Part shown: positions 7,903-16,965 of the stretch, piece by piece
Numbering within the stretch: the stretch's first letter is position 1
Layout of the letters: the number at the start of each line of letters is the position of its first letter
Source of the DNA: Firmicutes bacterium UBA2116
GTDB taxonomy: Bacteria; Bacillota; Clostridia; Tissierellales; Sedimentibacteraceae
Direction: 5' to 3'
Length of the DNA: 64,000 nucleotides
Assembly (NCBI GenBank): GCA_002331025.1
Contig: DCYG01000045.1
Span: 1-64,000, forward strand
Translations under genes and position numbers: made by a program
The notes under the pieces: generated by a model
What the model was told of the DNA's origin: nothing
Seen by the model: the letters and a program-made list of their open reading frames with translations, nothing else
Databases searched by the model: none

Positions 7903-9312
7903 ATGAGTACTTACATTCATTTTACAGAAGAACAAAAGCAAAGAGCTAATGCAGTTGACCTTGTAGAATTTTTACAAAGACAAGGTGAGAAACTTTTGCC
8001 ATCGGGCAGAGAAAAAAGACTTGCAAGTGACCATAGTATTACAGTTAGATGTAACGAATGGTACGATCATGCATTAGAGCAGGGAGGTCTTGCTATTGAT
8101 TTTGTACAGAGCTTTTATGGTTTATCTTTTCCAGAGGCAGTAACAAAACTTCTAGGTGATGAACAAGGTGAAATATATAGTAAGGCAAAAGGAAGAAAAC
8201 AAACGGAACAAAAACCCTTTGTACTTCCACCGAAGAATTCAGATATGCGAAGGGTTTTTGCATATCTCATTAAAAATCGTCATATTGATCGTGATGTGGT
8301 TAGCTTCTTTGCCAAACAGAAATTACTCTATGAAAGCTGTGAGCAATCAGCAGATAAGACAAAAGAATATCATAACGCAGTATTTGTAGGCTATGATGAA
8401 AATGGAGTTCCCTGTCATGCTCATAAATGTGGGATTTATTCTAATGGAAAAAGTTTTAAAGGTAATGTTCAGAGCAGTAATCCCTGTTTCAGTTTTCATT
8501 ATGCTGGAACAAGCAACAAGCTTTATGTATTTGAGGCACCCATAGATATGTTGTCTTTCATTACAATCTATAAAAATGTTCATTGGCAGGAAGACAGCCA
8601 TGTTGCATTGTGTGGAGTATCGGAACAGGCAATGCTTAAAATGCTCGAAGTCAATCCTAATATAAATCATGTTTTATTATGTTTAGATCATGATGCAGCC
8701 GGGATTGAAGCAAGTGAGAAATTTCAGGATATACTTTCTAAGAAAGAAATTGAATGCAGCAGGTTACTTTCAAAATGTAAGGACTGGAATGAAGATATTA
8801 AAGAAAGTCTTAATCTTCCTGCAATTCCATCAGAGGAACATCCACAATATCTTATTCGTGATGAGGTTTTCTCTGAAATTGAAAATTATATTACAGACTT
8901 TAATAAGAAAGGCAATTCACTTTCAAAACTAAATATCTTATTTGAAAAATGCAAGACCTGCGATAAAGAGCAGATGGTTGAAAAATTAAAACAACTGTCT
9001 GCTCTTTCTTTATATCTTGCTTATAAGGAATATAGGCAGATGGGATATCCTTGTGAAATAGACAAATTGATTAATCAACTGTACCACGGATTTAAGGCAT
9101 ATGAAAATCGCAGTAAACTAAATAACAGTTTACTAGATATTCAAAAAGAGCTTGAACAGATTAAAGGTCAGCACGGTATTATTTGTGAAAATGAAAAGAA
9201 TGATATTGCCAAAAGATTTGAATCTATTTCTATCCATTGTCTAAAAGCAATTATTACTGTTGAGCTACAGCAACAAAAACAAGAGCAAAAACAGTTAATG
9301 AGTATGTCATAA
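7903..9312 (+). CDS. DUF3991 and Toprim domain protein (primase-like)
   Basis: 469 residues. The first 85 residues contain a DNA-primase-like zinc-finger region without the full Cys set (ITVRCNEWYDHALEQGGLAIDFVQ). DUF3991 follows at about 110-200, then a Toprim domain (LYVFEAPIDMLSFITIY with the catalytic Glu, later LLCLDHDAAG with the DxD-type acidic pair). The C-terminal 150 residues are helical and end in QLMSMS. Such proteins accompany conjugative elements and may prime or process transferred strands. GGAGG precedes the ATG by five bases. Confidence 0.8.
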   Translation: MSTYIHFTEEQKQRANAVDLVEFLQRQGEKLLPSGREKRLASDHSITVRCNEWYDHALEQGGLAIDFVQSFYGLSFPEAVTKLLGDEQGEIYSKAKGRKQTEQKPFVLPPKNSDMRRVFAYLIKNRHIDRDVVSFFAKQKLLYESCEQSADKTKEYHNAVFVGYDENGVPCHAHKCGIYSNGKSFKGNVQSSNPCFSFHYAGTSNKLYVFEAPIDMLSFITIYKNVHWQEDSHVALCGVSEQAMLKMLEVNPNINHVLLCLDHDAAGIEASEKFQDILSKKEIECSRLLSKCKDWNEDIKESLNLPAIPSEEHPQYLIRDEVFSEIENYITDFNKKGNSLSKLNILFEKCKTCDKEQMVEKLKQLSALSLYLAYKEYRQMGYPCEIDKLINQLYHGFKAYENRSKLNNSLLDIQKELEQIKGQHGIICENEKNDIAKRFESISIHCLKAIITVELQQQKQEQKQLMSMS

Positions 9313-9380
9313 AAAGCTAGGGGACAGTTGCTTGAGGTGATTGATATGTGTAAGGCATTTTGAAAATGGAGGTTATTTTA

Positions 9381-11228
9381 ATGCAATCACAAATATTTTT
9401 ATTGATAGCAGTCGGTATGCTAATGTTTTTAGTTATTAGTGGGCTATCTCTACTTGCTCATTACTACACCTTAAATGGAATCAAATCAAAAACAGTAGGA
9501 GATGGTCAGCATGGAGTCGCTCGTTTTGCTACGCAAAAAGAGATTACTAAAACATATGAGCATATTCCTTTTACAGTTTCACAGTGGAGAAAGGGTAAAA
9601 ATCTTCCTCGTGATGAAAATGGAAACTTGATACAAGGGTTAGTGGTTGGGTGTAAAGGAAAGAAGGGAGATATTGTAGGCCTTGTAGATACAGGAGATGT
9701 TCATTGCCTTATGATAGGAGCAGCAGGGGTTGGTAAAACAGCCTTTTTTTTATATCCAAATTTAGAATATGCATGTGCAAGCGGGATGAGTTTTATAACT
9801 ACTGACACAAAAGGAGATTTAGCCAGGAACTATGGGGCGATAGCTAAGGATAATTATGGATATAAAGTTGCGGTTATTGATTTAAGAAATCCTACACGCA
9901 GTGATGGAAACAACCTTCTGCATTTAGTAAATAAATATATGGATGAATATCGTGAGAACAACCAGAATTTATCTGCAAGGGCTAAGGCAGAAAAATATGC
10001 AAAGATAATCTCAAAGACAATTATAAATTCAGGTGGCGACAGTTCAGCTTATGGACAAAATGCATTCTTCTATGACGCTGCTGAAGGACTTTTGACAGCA
10101 GTAATTTTGCTAATAGCAGAATATCTCCCTCCTACTGAGGAAGATGGTCATGTAATAGATACGAGACATATTATTAGTGTATTTAAATTGGTTCAGGATT
10201 TAATGGCACCAAGTAAGGTAAAAGGAAAGAGTCAGTTTCAATTGTTGATGGATAAACTGCCACCTGACCATAAAGCAAGATGGTTTGCAGGTGCAGCACT
10301 TAATTCAGCGGAGCAGGCAATGGCTTCTGTTCTTTCTACAGTATTATCAAGGCTCAATGCCTTTCTTGATTCTGAAATGGAACAGATATTGTGTTTTGAT
10401 ACAACAATTGATGCAGAAACCTTCTGTTATGAAAAGTCTGCAATCTTTCTTATACTCCCGGAAGAAGATAACACAAAATATTTTATGGTCAGTTTATTTT
10501 TACAACAGTTTTATCGTGAAATGCTGACAGTAGCAGATGAGAATGGAGGTAAGCTACCTAATCGCGTGATGATTTATGCAGATGAAATAGGTACAATTCC
10601 AAAGATAGAATCCTTTGAAATGATGCTTAGTGCAGGACGATCAAGAAGAATTTCCATTGTACCTATCATTCAATCCTTTGCACAACTTGATAAGAATTAT
10701 GGAAAAGAAGGTAGTCAGATTATAACAGATAACTGCCAGCTAACCATCTTTGGAGGATTTGCACCAAACTCAGAAACAGCACAAGTTCTATCAAAGGCAC
10801 TTGGGAGCAGAACTGTTATGAGTGGAAGCATCAGTAGAGGTAAAAATGATCCTTCACAAAGTTTACAAATGATTGAGCGGCCACTACTTACGGCAGATGA
10901 GCTCAAATCATTACCAAAAGGCAACTTTGTCATTATGAAAACAGGAGTACATCCAATGCAGACGAAACTTCGTTTATTTTTAGATTGGGGCATCACTTTC
11001 GACAAACCATATGAGATGGAAGAAAAGTCCCATCGTAAGGTACGCTATGCCGACAAGCAGACCTTAGAAGAAAATGTTATTAGTCAGCATATGACTGACG
11101 CAATAAATGAAGAAGGAGCTGCTGAATTTACGGTAAAGAGACAAGGAGGCATCCTTCATACCCCAGTGCATGAACAAATAGATGAAGGTAAAGTAGAGAC
11201 AAAACGCAAACCAATACTAAGGACATAG
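9381..11228 (+). CDS. VirD4/TraG-type type IV secretion coupling protein
   Basis: 615 residues from the ATG at 9381, which has GGAGG at 9368-9372; the upstream TTG at 9360 is less likely. An N-terminal membrane segment (QIFLLIAVGMLMFLVISGLS) is followed by an ATPase domain with Walker A GAAGVGKT and Walker B VMIYADEIG. The family motif SFAQLDKNYG is also present. It delivers the relaxase-DNA complex to the mating channel. Many homologues have two N-terminal membrane helices; only one is clear here. Confidence 0.9.
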   Translation: MQSQIFLLIAVGMLMFLVISGLSLLAHYYTLNGIKSKTVGDGQHGVARFATQKEITKTYEHIPFTVSQWRKGKNLPRDENGNLIQGLVVGCKGKKGDIVGLVDTGDVHCLMIGAAGVGKTAFFLYPNLEYACASGMSFITTDTKGDLARNYGAIAKDNYGYKVAVIDLRNPTRSDGNNLLHLVNKYMDEYRENNQNLSARAKAEKYAKIISKTIINSGGDSSAYGQNAFFYDAAEGLLTAVILLIAEYLPPTEEDGHVIDTRHIISVFKLVQDLMAPSKVKGKSQFQLLMDKLPPDHKARWFAGAALNSAEQAMASVLSTVLSRLNAFLDSEMEQILCFDTTIDAETFCYEKSAIFLILPEEDNTKYFMVSLFLQQFYREMLTVADENGGKLPNRVMIYADEIGTIPKIESFEMMLSAGRSRRISIVPIIQSFAQLDKNYGKEGSQIITDNCQLTIFGGFAPNSETAQVLSKALGSRTVMSGSISRGKNDPSQSLQMIERPLLTADELKSLPKGNFVIMKTGVHPMQTKLRLFLDWGITFDKPYEMEEKSHRKVRYADKQTLEENVISQHMTDAINEEGAAEFTVKRQGGILHTPVHEQIDEGKVETKRKPILRT

Positions 11229-11240
11229 GGGGGATTTTCT

Positions 11241-11501
11241 TTGAGCTTTTTTGGAAGAGTCTATAAAGAGGAACTTCCATCTCGTGCTAAGTGTGTATAT
11301 ATGTACTTGAAAGATAGATGTGATACAAAAGGTGAATGCTGGCCAGCGATTAATACCATTGCAAGAGATACATCATTGTCAAGGAGTACAGTAAAGAGAG
11401 CCATAGCTGATTTAATCCGTTGTGGTTTGCTTATAAAGGAATCACGTTATAGGGAGAATGGAAGTAATTCCTCTAATAGATATTTTTTAACTATAGAGTA
11501 A
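11241..11501 (+). CDS. Small winged-helix/HTH protein (HTH_36-like)
   Basis: 86 residues from a TTG start with a G-rich ribosome binding site 5-10 bases upstream. The sequence CWPAINTIARDTSLSRSTVKRAIADLIRCGLLIKESR is a classical winged-helix core related to replication-initiator (RepA-N type) and HTH_36 domains. The protein has only this domain. It is the last gene of the transfer module and ends before a strong terminator. It could be a regulator of transfer or a replication accessory protein. Confidence 0.75.
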   Translation: MSFFGRVYKEELPSRAKCVYMYLKDRCDTKGECWPAINTIARDTSLSRSTVKRAIADLIRCGLLIKESRYRENGSNSSNRYFLTIE

Positions 11502-11527
11502 GTTTTAAATAATAGATTATGGGTCAT

Positions 11528-11572
11528 AAAAAGCACATATTTTCCACCAAGGGGAAAGTACGTGCTTTTTGT
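11528..11572 (+). terminator. Terminator at the end of the transfer module
   Basis: AAAAAGCAC (11528-11536) pairs with GTGCTTTTT (11562-11570), with an additional inner TTTTCC/GGGGAAA arm. It separates the transfer genes from the cargo block. Confidence 0.8.
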
Positions 11573-11780
11573 GGACTGAGGTGTGGTTCATAGTGAGCCT
11601 ACAAGAAGGACTCACTTTAAGAATATATATAATATCAGAAAAAGAACAAGTATATAAGGAATAATGTAACTAAGTAAAGTCAGATATAAAGATATAATAA
11701 CTTATTTATTTTTTAACATATACTTTTAGTAAATATATTGTTGATAGAAAAAGTAAGGAGTTGGTGTTAGATTCTTAAGC

Positions 11781-11829
11781 TTGACAGTTTATACTAATTT
11801 GCTCTATAATGAAACTGGACGGCTGTCCG
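11781..11829 (+). promoter_or_regulatory. Promoter and TetR-type operator of the first cargo TetR gene
   Basis: TTGACA (11781-11786) and TATAAT (11805-11810) are 18 bases apart. Directly after the -10 box is the palindrome GGAC-GGCT-GTCC (11817-11828). This arrangement suits autorepression by the TetR protein encoded 23 bases downstream. Related GGACG sites occur at 12851, 21895 and, with one mismatch, 22575. Confidence 0.7.
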
Positions 11830-11851
11830 AACTATGTTGGAGGAAGATTAG

Positions 11852-12433
11852 ATGGATAATAAACTAGAAAACTTAAATCAATCTCAAAAAATATTAAATG
11901 CAGCATTTAAATGTATATCTGAAAGAGGATATGCAAGCGTTTCCTTACGGGATATTGCTGATGAAGCAGGGGTCGTATTGAGTCAGCTAAATTATTATTA
12001 TAAAAACAAAGAAGGATTGTTTACTGAGATAATAAAAACTCTTGCCCAACAATATTTGAATGAAATTGAGGATAACTTAAAAAAGGGAGAGACAGAAAAA
12101 GAGAAAATGATGCATTTAATTGAATATTTTCAGGAAATGTTAAAAGAAAAGCCTGAATTATTCAAACTACTTTTTGATTTAACCAGTATGGCACTTTGGT
12201 CAGAATCTTTTAAAGAGCTTTTAAATGATCTTTTCAATAATGTAGTCAACTTAATAGAAACATATATTATTACTGATTTTTCTGATGAAAGAAAATTAAA
12301 ATATAAATCTCCTATTACACTATCTAGGATGATGTTAGGCACTTTGTTTGGAATGTCTATACAAGTAATGCTGGCTAATGGAGAAGAGGATATGATTGAT
12401 TCGCTATCATCATTAAAAGCATTATTTGAATAA
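11852..12433 (+). CDS. TetR/AcrR family regulator (cargo regulator 1)
   Basis: 193 residues. The N-terminal HTH (ASVSLRDIADEAGVVLSQLNYYYKNKEGLF) is typical TetR, and the C-terminal ligand domain is helical. It is clearly paralogous to the gene at 21930-22511: both share NQSQKIL, the HTH and LFKLLxDLTSMALWS. A strong promoter with an overlapping GGAC palindrome lies upstream, suggesting autoregulation. The nearby lipid-related genes make a fatty-acid-type ligand conceivable, but that is inference. Confidence 0.9.
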   Translation: MDNKLENLNQSQKILNAAFKCISERGYASVSLRDIADEAGVVLSQLNYYYKNKEGLFTEIIKTLAQQYLNEIEDNLKKGETEKEKMMHLIEYFQEMLKEKPELFKLLFDLTSMALWSESFKELLNDLFNNVVNLIETYIITDFSDERKLKYKSPITLSRMMLGTLFGMSIQVMLANGEEDMIDSLSSLKALFE

Positions 12434-12508
12434 AATAAGATTGTATATGTATAGAAGGACAAATATAATTTACTAAAAAGGGGCAAGCTAATTAAAGGAT
12501 GATTTATT

Positions 12509-12727
12509 ATGACGATTATTATTAATTTAGACAACCATTTATTGCAACAAAAATTAAGTTCATCTGAGTTAGCAACAAATATAAATATTACAAAATCAAA
12601 CTTATCTGTTATAAAAAACAACAAAGCGAAATTGATACGATTTTCAACACTTAATTCAATTTGTAAAACGTTGAATTGCCAGCCTGGAGATATATTAAAG
12701 TATGTTCCTGATACAAAAAAATTATAA
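12509..12727 (+). CDS. Cro/CI-type (XRE) helix-turn-helix protein
   Basis: 72 residues forming one HTH domain (LSSSELATNINITKSNLSVIKNNKAKLIRFSTLNSICKTLNCQPGDIL), like the YozG-type small regulators that have no ligand domain. It follows the TetR gene by 75 bases and may share its transcript. GGATGA is a modest ribosome binding site. The target is unknown. Confidence 0.8.
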   Translation: MTIIINLDNHLLQQKLSSSELATNINITKSNLSVIKNNKAKLIRFSTLNSICKTLNCQPGDILKYVPDTKKL

Positions 12728-12848
12728 TTTGCTTGAACATCAAAGATAAGATTAGTTAAAAGAAAAGTTAAGGAATAGAAAAGAAAAAAATTAAACTCTA
12801 ATTAAAATACTTTTTAATATTACCTAGTAATTTAACAATTAAATTAAT

Positions 12849-12861
12849 ACGGACGTATGAG
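12849..12861 (+). promoter_or_regulatory. GGACGTATGA operator-like site before the phasin/ABC1 unit
   Basis: CGGACGTATGA lies in the 233-base gap upstream of the phasin-like gene. It shares the GACGTAYG core with the sites at 21895 and 22575. No clear -35/-10 pair was recognised next to it. Confidence 0.45.
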
Positions 12862-12960
12862 TTACAACTACTTGTAAGGAGCAAATTCATAAAATACGTT
12901 CCTAAAAATTGAAGAGTTAATATTATTAATGAATCTATTGAATTTAAAGGAGTGAGTTAA

Positions 12961-13305
12961 ATGTTGAATTCATTTGAAAATGTACTAAATTTGGGGTTAG
13001 GGCTCATATTGTATTCCAGTGAGAAAATTGAAGATATGGTAGAAGAGTTAGTTAGTAAAGGTGAAGTGGCAAAAAAAGATGCACGTCAGTTTGCAAGTGA
13101 ACTTGTCAAAAAAGGAGAAGAGCAACGAGAAGAATTTAAAAATCTAATTCAAGAAGAGTTAAGAAAAGGTCTCGAAAATGCAGATATTGCAAAAAAAGAA
13201 GATATATTAACAAGTGATGAAATTAGGCAAATAGTAAGAGAACAAATACAGCAGGTACTTTATGAACAAGGAGTTTTTCAGAGTGAGGAACAAGAAAACG
13301 AATAA
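12961..13305 (+). CDS. Phasin-like helical protein
   Basis: 114 residues, nearly all amphipathic helix with many Glu and Lys (VEELVSKGEVAKKDARQFASELVKKGEEQREEFKNL). This matches the small phasin/PhaF-like proteins that sit next to ABC1 kinase genes in Firmicutes. Phasins coat lipid or polymer surfaces; here a membrane or kinase partner role is more likely, since no polymer synthase is seen. The ATG has AAGGAGTG upstream. It is followed 77 bases later by the ABC1 gene. Confidence 0.65.
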   Translation: MLNSFENVLNLGLGLILYSSEKIEDMVEELVSKGEVAKKDARQFASELVKKGEEQREEFKNLIQEELRKGLENADIAKKEDILTSDEIRQIVREQIQQVLYEQGVFQSEEQENE

Positions 13306-13382
13306 ACATGAAGGAATATTGACGGATTTAGAAGGGAGGAAGAAATCCTACAACAGTTGGTTTGTAATGTTGGATTATTATA

Positions 13383-15068
13383 ATGGGTTACGGTAAGATA
13401 AAAATCGGAAGATACAGGGAAATTATCACTGTTTTCACGAGATATGGATTTGGAATGTTCTTTAAGCGATTTAGTTTCCACCCTTTTTCAATATCAAGAA
13501 ATAGTAAGTCGAATTTTAGAGATAATGATGACAACTGTAATGCTTCTGCAGGGAAACGCCTAAGGCTGGCATTGGAATCGCTGGGTCCGACATTTATAAA
13601 GTTGGGGCAGCTTTTAAGTGTAAGGCAGGATATTTTGCCAGCCGATATAATTGAAGAACTAAAAAAACTTCAAGATCTTGTGCATCCTTTTCCATTTTCT
13701 GAAGTTAAGGAGCTTATTGAAGCGGAATTTAATGATGAACTTGAAAATATTTATAAAGAATTTGATATTGAGCCATTGGCTGCAGCCTCCATATCTCAAG
13801 TTCATCGTGCAATGCTTTTTTCTGGAAAGCAGGTTGCGGTAAAGGTTCAGAGACCTGGAATAGAAGAAATTATTGATTTGGATCTGGATATTTTAAAAGA
13901 TATGGCACATTTTATTGATGGTCACACAAAGTATGGTAAAATATACGATTTTAGTAATATGGTCGAGGATTTTGGAGATATAATAAAATCGGAGCTTGAC
14001 TTTACAAAAGAGGGGGAGAATTCCGACACCTTAATGCACAATCTTAGCCGTGACAAAGGTGTGACAGTGCCAAAAGTAAAATGGATTTATACGACTAAAC
14101 GAATCCTTACCATGGAATACGTTGAAGGCATAAAAGCTAGTGATCTGGATGCTTTAGCACAGGCAGGCATAGACCCAAAAAATATTGCTGAAACTATTTC
14201 CACATCAATATGCAATCAAATACTTTGGGATGGTTTTTTTCATGCTGATCCACATCCAGGTAATATTCAGATTCTGACAGATGGAACTATTGTCCTGCTT
14301 GATTTGGGTATGGTGGGGTATCTAAACGAATTAAGTAAAGCTGCTATTGTGGATTTTTTTATAGGTATAGTTTATAGGGACAGTCAAGCTGTGGTTAATG
14401 CCATCACCCGTATGGATGCTTTTACCGAAGAAAGTGATATAACGAATTTCAGAAAAAGTATTGATATATTGATTGGAAAATATCTTGACAAGCCAATGGA
14501 TAAAATAAAAATTGATGAATTACTAAACGATATTTTTCATATAGCATTTTTAAATCATATAAAAACTCCAAATGAATTTGCAATATTGGGCAAGACATTG
14601 GGAACTCTCCAAGGTCTTATTGAAATATTAGCTCCTGAAATAAATCCCATAATGATTGCCGAGCCTATTGCCAAGAAACTATTCTATCAATCATTATCGT
14701 ATAAAAATGTAAGCACACATATAAAAAGGAGTTTATTAGAGTATCACAATCTTTTTAATGAATTTCCGGCTGCAATCCGTAATATTCTGAACAAAACAGA
14801 AAATGATAACTTTACCATTCAATTCGAAATGAAAGAAACAAATATGTTTCCTAAAAGGTTGGAACGCAGCCTCAACAGAATGTCTTTCAGCCTTATATTG
14901 CTTGCTATAAGCATTATTATTGCTGGAGTGTTAATCAGCTCAAGCTTTATAGCTGACACAAGCACTGAAATGTATTTATTTAATGCTAAAGTATTAAAAT
15001 CAGGATTGCTGTTGTCAATCATTATACTCTTGGGACTTGTCATCTCCATGGTTCGATCACGTCGCTGA
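13383..15068 (+). CDS. ABC1/UbiB (AarF) family atypical kinase
   Basis: 561 residues. The ABC1 kinase-like core includes the signature LGPTFIKLGQLLSVRQDILP, the Ala-rich loop AAASISQVHRA, the VAVKVQRPG lysine and the HADPHPGN plus LLDLGMVG catalytic segment. The C-terminus has two predicted membrane helices (around SLILLAISIIIAGVLI and LLLSIIILLGLVISMV). Family members are ATPases acting on lipid or quinone metabolism. The ATG at 13383 lacks a nearby ribosome binding site; upstream in-frame codons run only to a stop at 13365. Confidence 0.9.
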   Translation: MGYGKIKIGRYREIITVFTRYGFGMFFKRFSFHPFSISRNSKSNFRDNDDNCNASAGKRLRLALESLGPTFIKLGQLLSVRQDILPADIIEELKKLQDLVHPFPFSEVKELIEAEFNDELENIYKEFDIEPLAAASISQVHRAMLFSGKQVAVKVQRPGIEEIIDLDLDILKDMAHFIDGHTKYGKIYDFSNMVEDFGDIIKSELDFTKEGENSDTLMHNLSRDKGVTVPKVKWIYTTKRILTMEYVEGIKASDLDALAQAGIDPKNIAETISTSICNQILWDGFFHADPHPGNIQILTDGTIVLLDLGMVGYLNELSKAAIVDFFIGIVYRDSQAVVNAITRMDAFTEESDITNFRKSIDILIGKYLDKPMDKIKIDELLNDIFHIAFLNHIKTPNEFAILGKTLGTLQGLIEILAPEINPIMIAEPIAKKLFYQSLSYKNVSTHIKRSLLEYHNLFNEFPAAIRNILNKTENDNFTIQFEMKETNMFPKRLERSLNRMSFSLILLAISIIIAGVLISSSFIADTSTEMYLFNAKVLKSGLLLSIIILLGLVISMVRSRR

Positions 15069-15187
15069 AAAAGATATAGTATTGAACCCAATTCTTCAAT
15101 ATAATATCGTTAAAGTTGATTATTTCTATCGGAGCCTATTTGTGTACATATCAAAAGCTTCTCAGTATTTTGCTAAGGGATTAATAT

Positions 15188-15766
15188 TTACATATCTTTT
15201 TGTGGCAGCAGTTTTTGAAAACCGTAGAATGTTGCTGTTCCCACGATATTAGCGACCTCTTTTTCAGTAAGATTTACTTCATTCTTCAGCCATAGAAGGT
15301 AGGCAGAAGTCACACCTGCAGAATAGAATTCAGCATATAGTTCGAGTTCATTATGAGACATATTTAGTTCAGTTGCCATCGCTTCTACTGCGACACTTTT
15401 TACGATATTTTTAATCTCTTCCCAAAACGGGGAAAAGGAGGGCATTTTTACCATATGGCGATAAAGTTCAATATCCTCATCTATGAGGAGGTTTAGCGAT
15501 TCAAACAAGGAAGTAATGTCAAAGGATCGATCAAAAAAATCATTCTTTTCTAATATCAGGAGTAATTTGCTAGTTAGCTCCTGATAAAATTCATTTATAA
15601 GACCTTCTATAGAGTCATAGTGCAGGTAAAAGGTCTTCCTGTCAATATTGGCCTGTTTTGCAATTTCTGTAACAGTAATTTTGGGTGCATTTTTTTTCTT
15701 GATTATTGAGATAAATGCCTCCCTAATTGCTGTTTTTGTTTTGGTAATTCTGCGATCCTCAATCAT
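15188..15766 (-). CDS. TetR/AcrR family regulator, divergent from the patatin operon
   Basis: About 192 residues from the ATG at 15766 (MIEDRRITKTKTAIREAF), which has a GGGGTG site upstream; an in-frame TTG at 15784 is the alternative. The HTH reads ITVTEIAKQANIDRKTFYLHYDSIEGLI, and the C-terminal half resembles the TetR_C_7-type ligand domain. It is unlike the other two TetR proteins of the block. It is transcribed away from the patatin/radical SAM genes with a shared 240-base control region, so it probably represses that operon. Confidence 0.88.
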   Translation of the reverse strand: MIEDRRITKTKTAIREAFISIIKKKNAPKITVTEIAKQANIDRKTFYLHYDSIEGLINEFYQELTSKLLLILEKNDFFDRSFDITSLFESLNLLIDEDIELYRHMVKMPSFSPFWEEIKNIVKSVAVEAMATELNMSHNELELYAEFYSAGVTSAYLLWLKNEVNLTEKEVANIVGTATFYGFQKLLPQKDM

Positions 15767-15802
15767 AAGACACCCCACTTTCAATATTTTTGTTGATTAA
15801 AC

Positions 15803-15867
15803 CACATATGAAGATAAACTGGCAATTGAATAGTTTATTATAGCCTATTATAATACACATATGAAGA
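15803..15867. promoter_or_regulatory. Pair of CACATATGAAGA direct repeats in the divergent control region
   Basis: CACATATGAAGA occurs at 15803-15814 and again at 15856-15867, 53 bases apart (about five helical turns). AT-rich, partly palindromic TATTATAG/CTATTATA sequence lies between them. The location between the divergent TetR gene and the patatin operon suggests operator sites, with possible co-operative binding. Confidence 0.5.
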
Positions 15868-16010
15868 ATAATCAACAGGTGTCCATTATAATAGACCATA
15901 AATATGTAAAAGTTAGGATAACTTATGGATTGTGGATTGTTTTTTGTTGCAATAAATTACCCGTATGACGAGATACCTGAAATTTAAGAGGAATATTCAA
16001 CTAGAAGGGA

Positions 16011-16922
16011 GTGATTGGTATTGATAAACAACTTTATCAACCCAACGGGGTAGGATTGGTCTTAGAGGGCGGAGCTCTTCGTGGAGTTTTCACGGCTGGT
16101 GTACTGGATTATTTCATGAAAAAAGGACTAAAACTTCCTTATGCAGTGGGAGTTTCTGCAGGAGCATGTAATTTAATTGGATATGCCTCACATCAAATTG
16201 GGTATACGAAAAACTGCATGATTCAGAGAGAGGTTAAAAATCACTATTTTGGTGTTAATCAACTAATTCATGCAAAAACGATAATTAACTTAGATCGAAT
16301 TTTTTATGAATATCCTTATAATCAACTTCCATTTGATTTTAAAGCTTTTTTTGATTCTGATATTCGTACTGAGTTTGTCGTGACTAATTGTGATACAGGA
16401 AAAGCTGAATATTTAAGTGAAAGTAGTAATAATTATCGGCTTAGTACTTTGGGGAAAGCATCTGCCAGTGTGCCGCTGTTCTCTAAAATGGTGGAGCTGG
16501 ATGGTAAAAAATATCTTGATGGCGGATTATCAGATTCTATTCCTATAGAACGTGCAGTTAAACAGGGTTATTCGAAAAACATAGTTGTTTTAACTCGCCG
16601 GCTTGGAGCCATGCCAACGATGAATTATTATCAGAGGGTATTGTATCAAACATTTTACAAAGATTTTCCGAAACTACTGGATGCAATTTTTAACAGACCA
16701 GAAATGTATAAACGACAGATTATGTTGTTGGAATGCCTGAAAGAAGACGGAAAAGTGTTTATAATCCGACCTGAGCTTCCAGAGATAAAACGCTTTGAAA
16801 CAGACCCCGACAAATTAGAATCATATTATAATCATGGTATAGAAATTGCGAAATCATGCTGGAAAGATCTCCAATCCTATTTATCTAATGATTTACATGA
16901 AAGACCAATGAGAGGGTATTAA
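16011..16922 (+). CDS. Patatin-like phospholipase
   Basis: About 303 residues. It contains the glycine-rich oxyanion loop (LEGGALRG), the nucleophile elbow GVSAG and the catalytic Asp in LDGGLSDSIP. It is therefore predicted to be an active Ser-Asp lipid acyl hydrolase of the YjjU/RssA-like bacterial type, which releases fatty acids from membrane lipids. There is no signal peptide, so it is cytoplasmic or membrane-peripheral. The GTG at 16011 directly abuts AGAAGGGA, so the exact start is uncertain. It heads the run with the radical SAM and DegV genes. Confidence 0.88.
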   Translation: MIGIDKQLYQPNGVGLVLEGGALRGVFTAGVLDYFMKKGLKLPYAVGVSAGACNLIGYASHQIGYTKNCMIQREVKNHYFGVNQLIHAKTIINLDRIFYEYPYNQLPFDFKAFFDSDIRTEFVVTNCDTGKAEYLSESSNNYRLSTLGKASASVPLFSKMVELDGKKYLDGGLSDSIPIERAVKQGYSKNIVVLTRRLGAMPTMNYYQRVLYQTFYKDFPKLLDAIFNRPEMYKRQIMLLECLKEDGKVFIIRPELPEIKRFETDPDKLESYYNHGIEIAKSCWKDLQSYLSNDLHERPMRGY

Positions 16923-16965
16923 ATAAATTATAATTATTAATTATATTTTGAGAGGAGAATTATAC

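Noticed and set aside
12130..12624. 164-codon open frame on the minus strand opposite the TetR gene
   Set aside because: It is antisense to a clear TetR family gene, has no ribosome binding site and shows low-complexity Ser/Leu/Ile composition typical of shadow frames.
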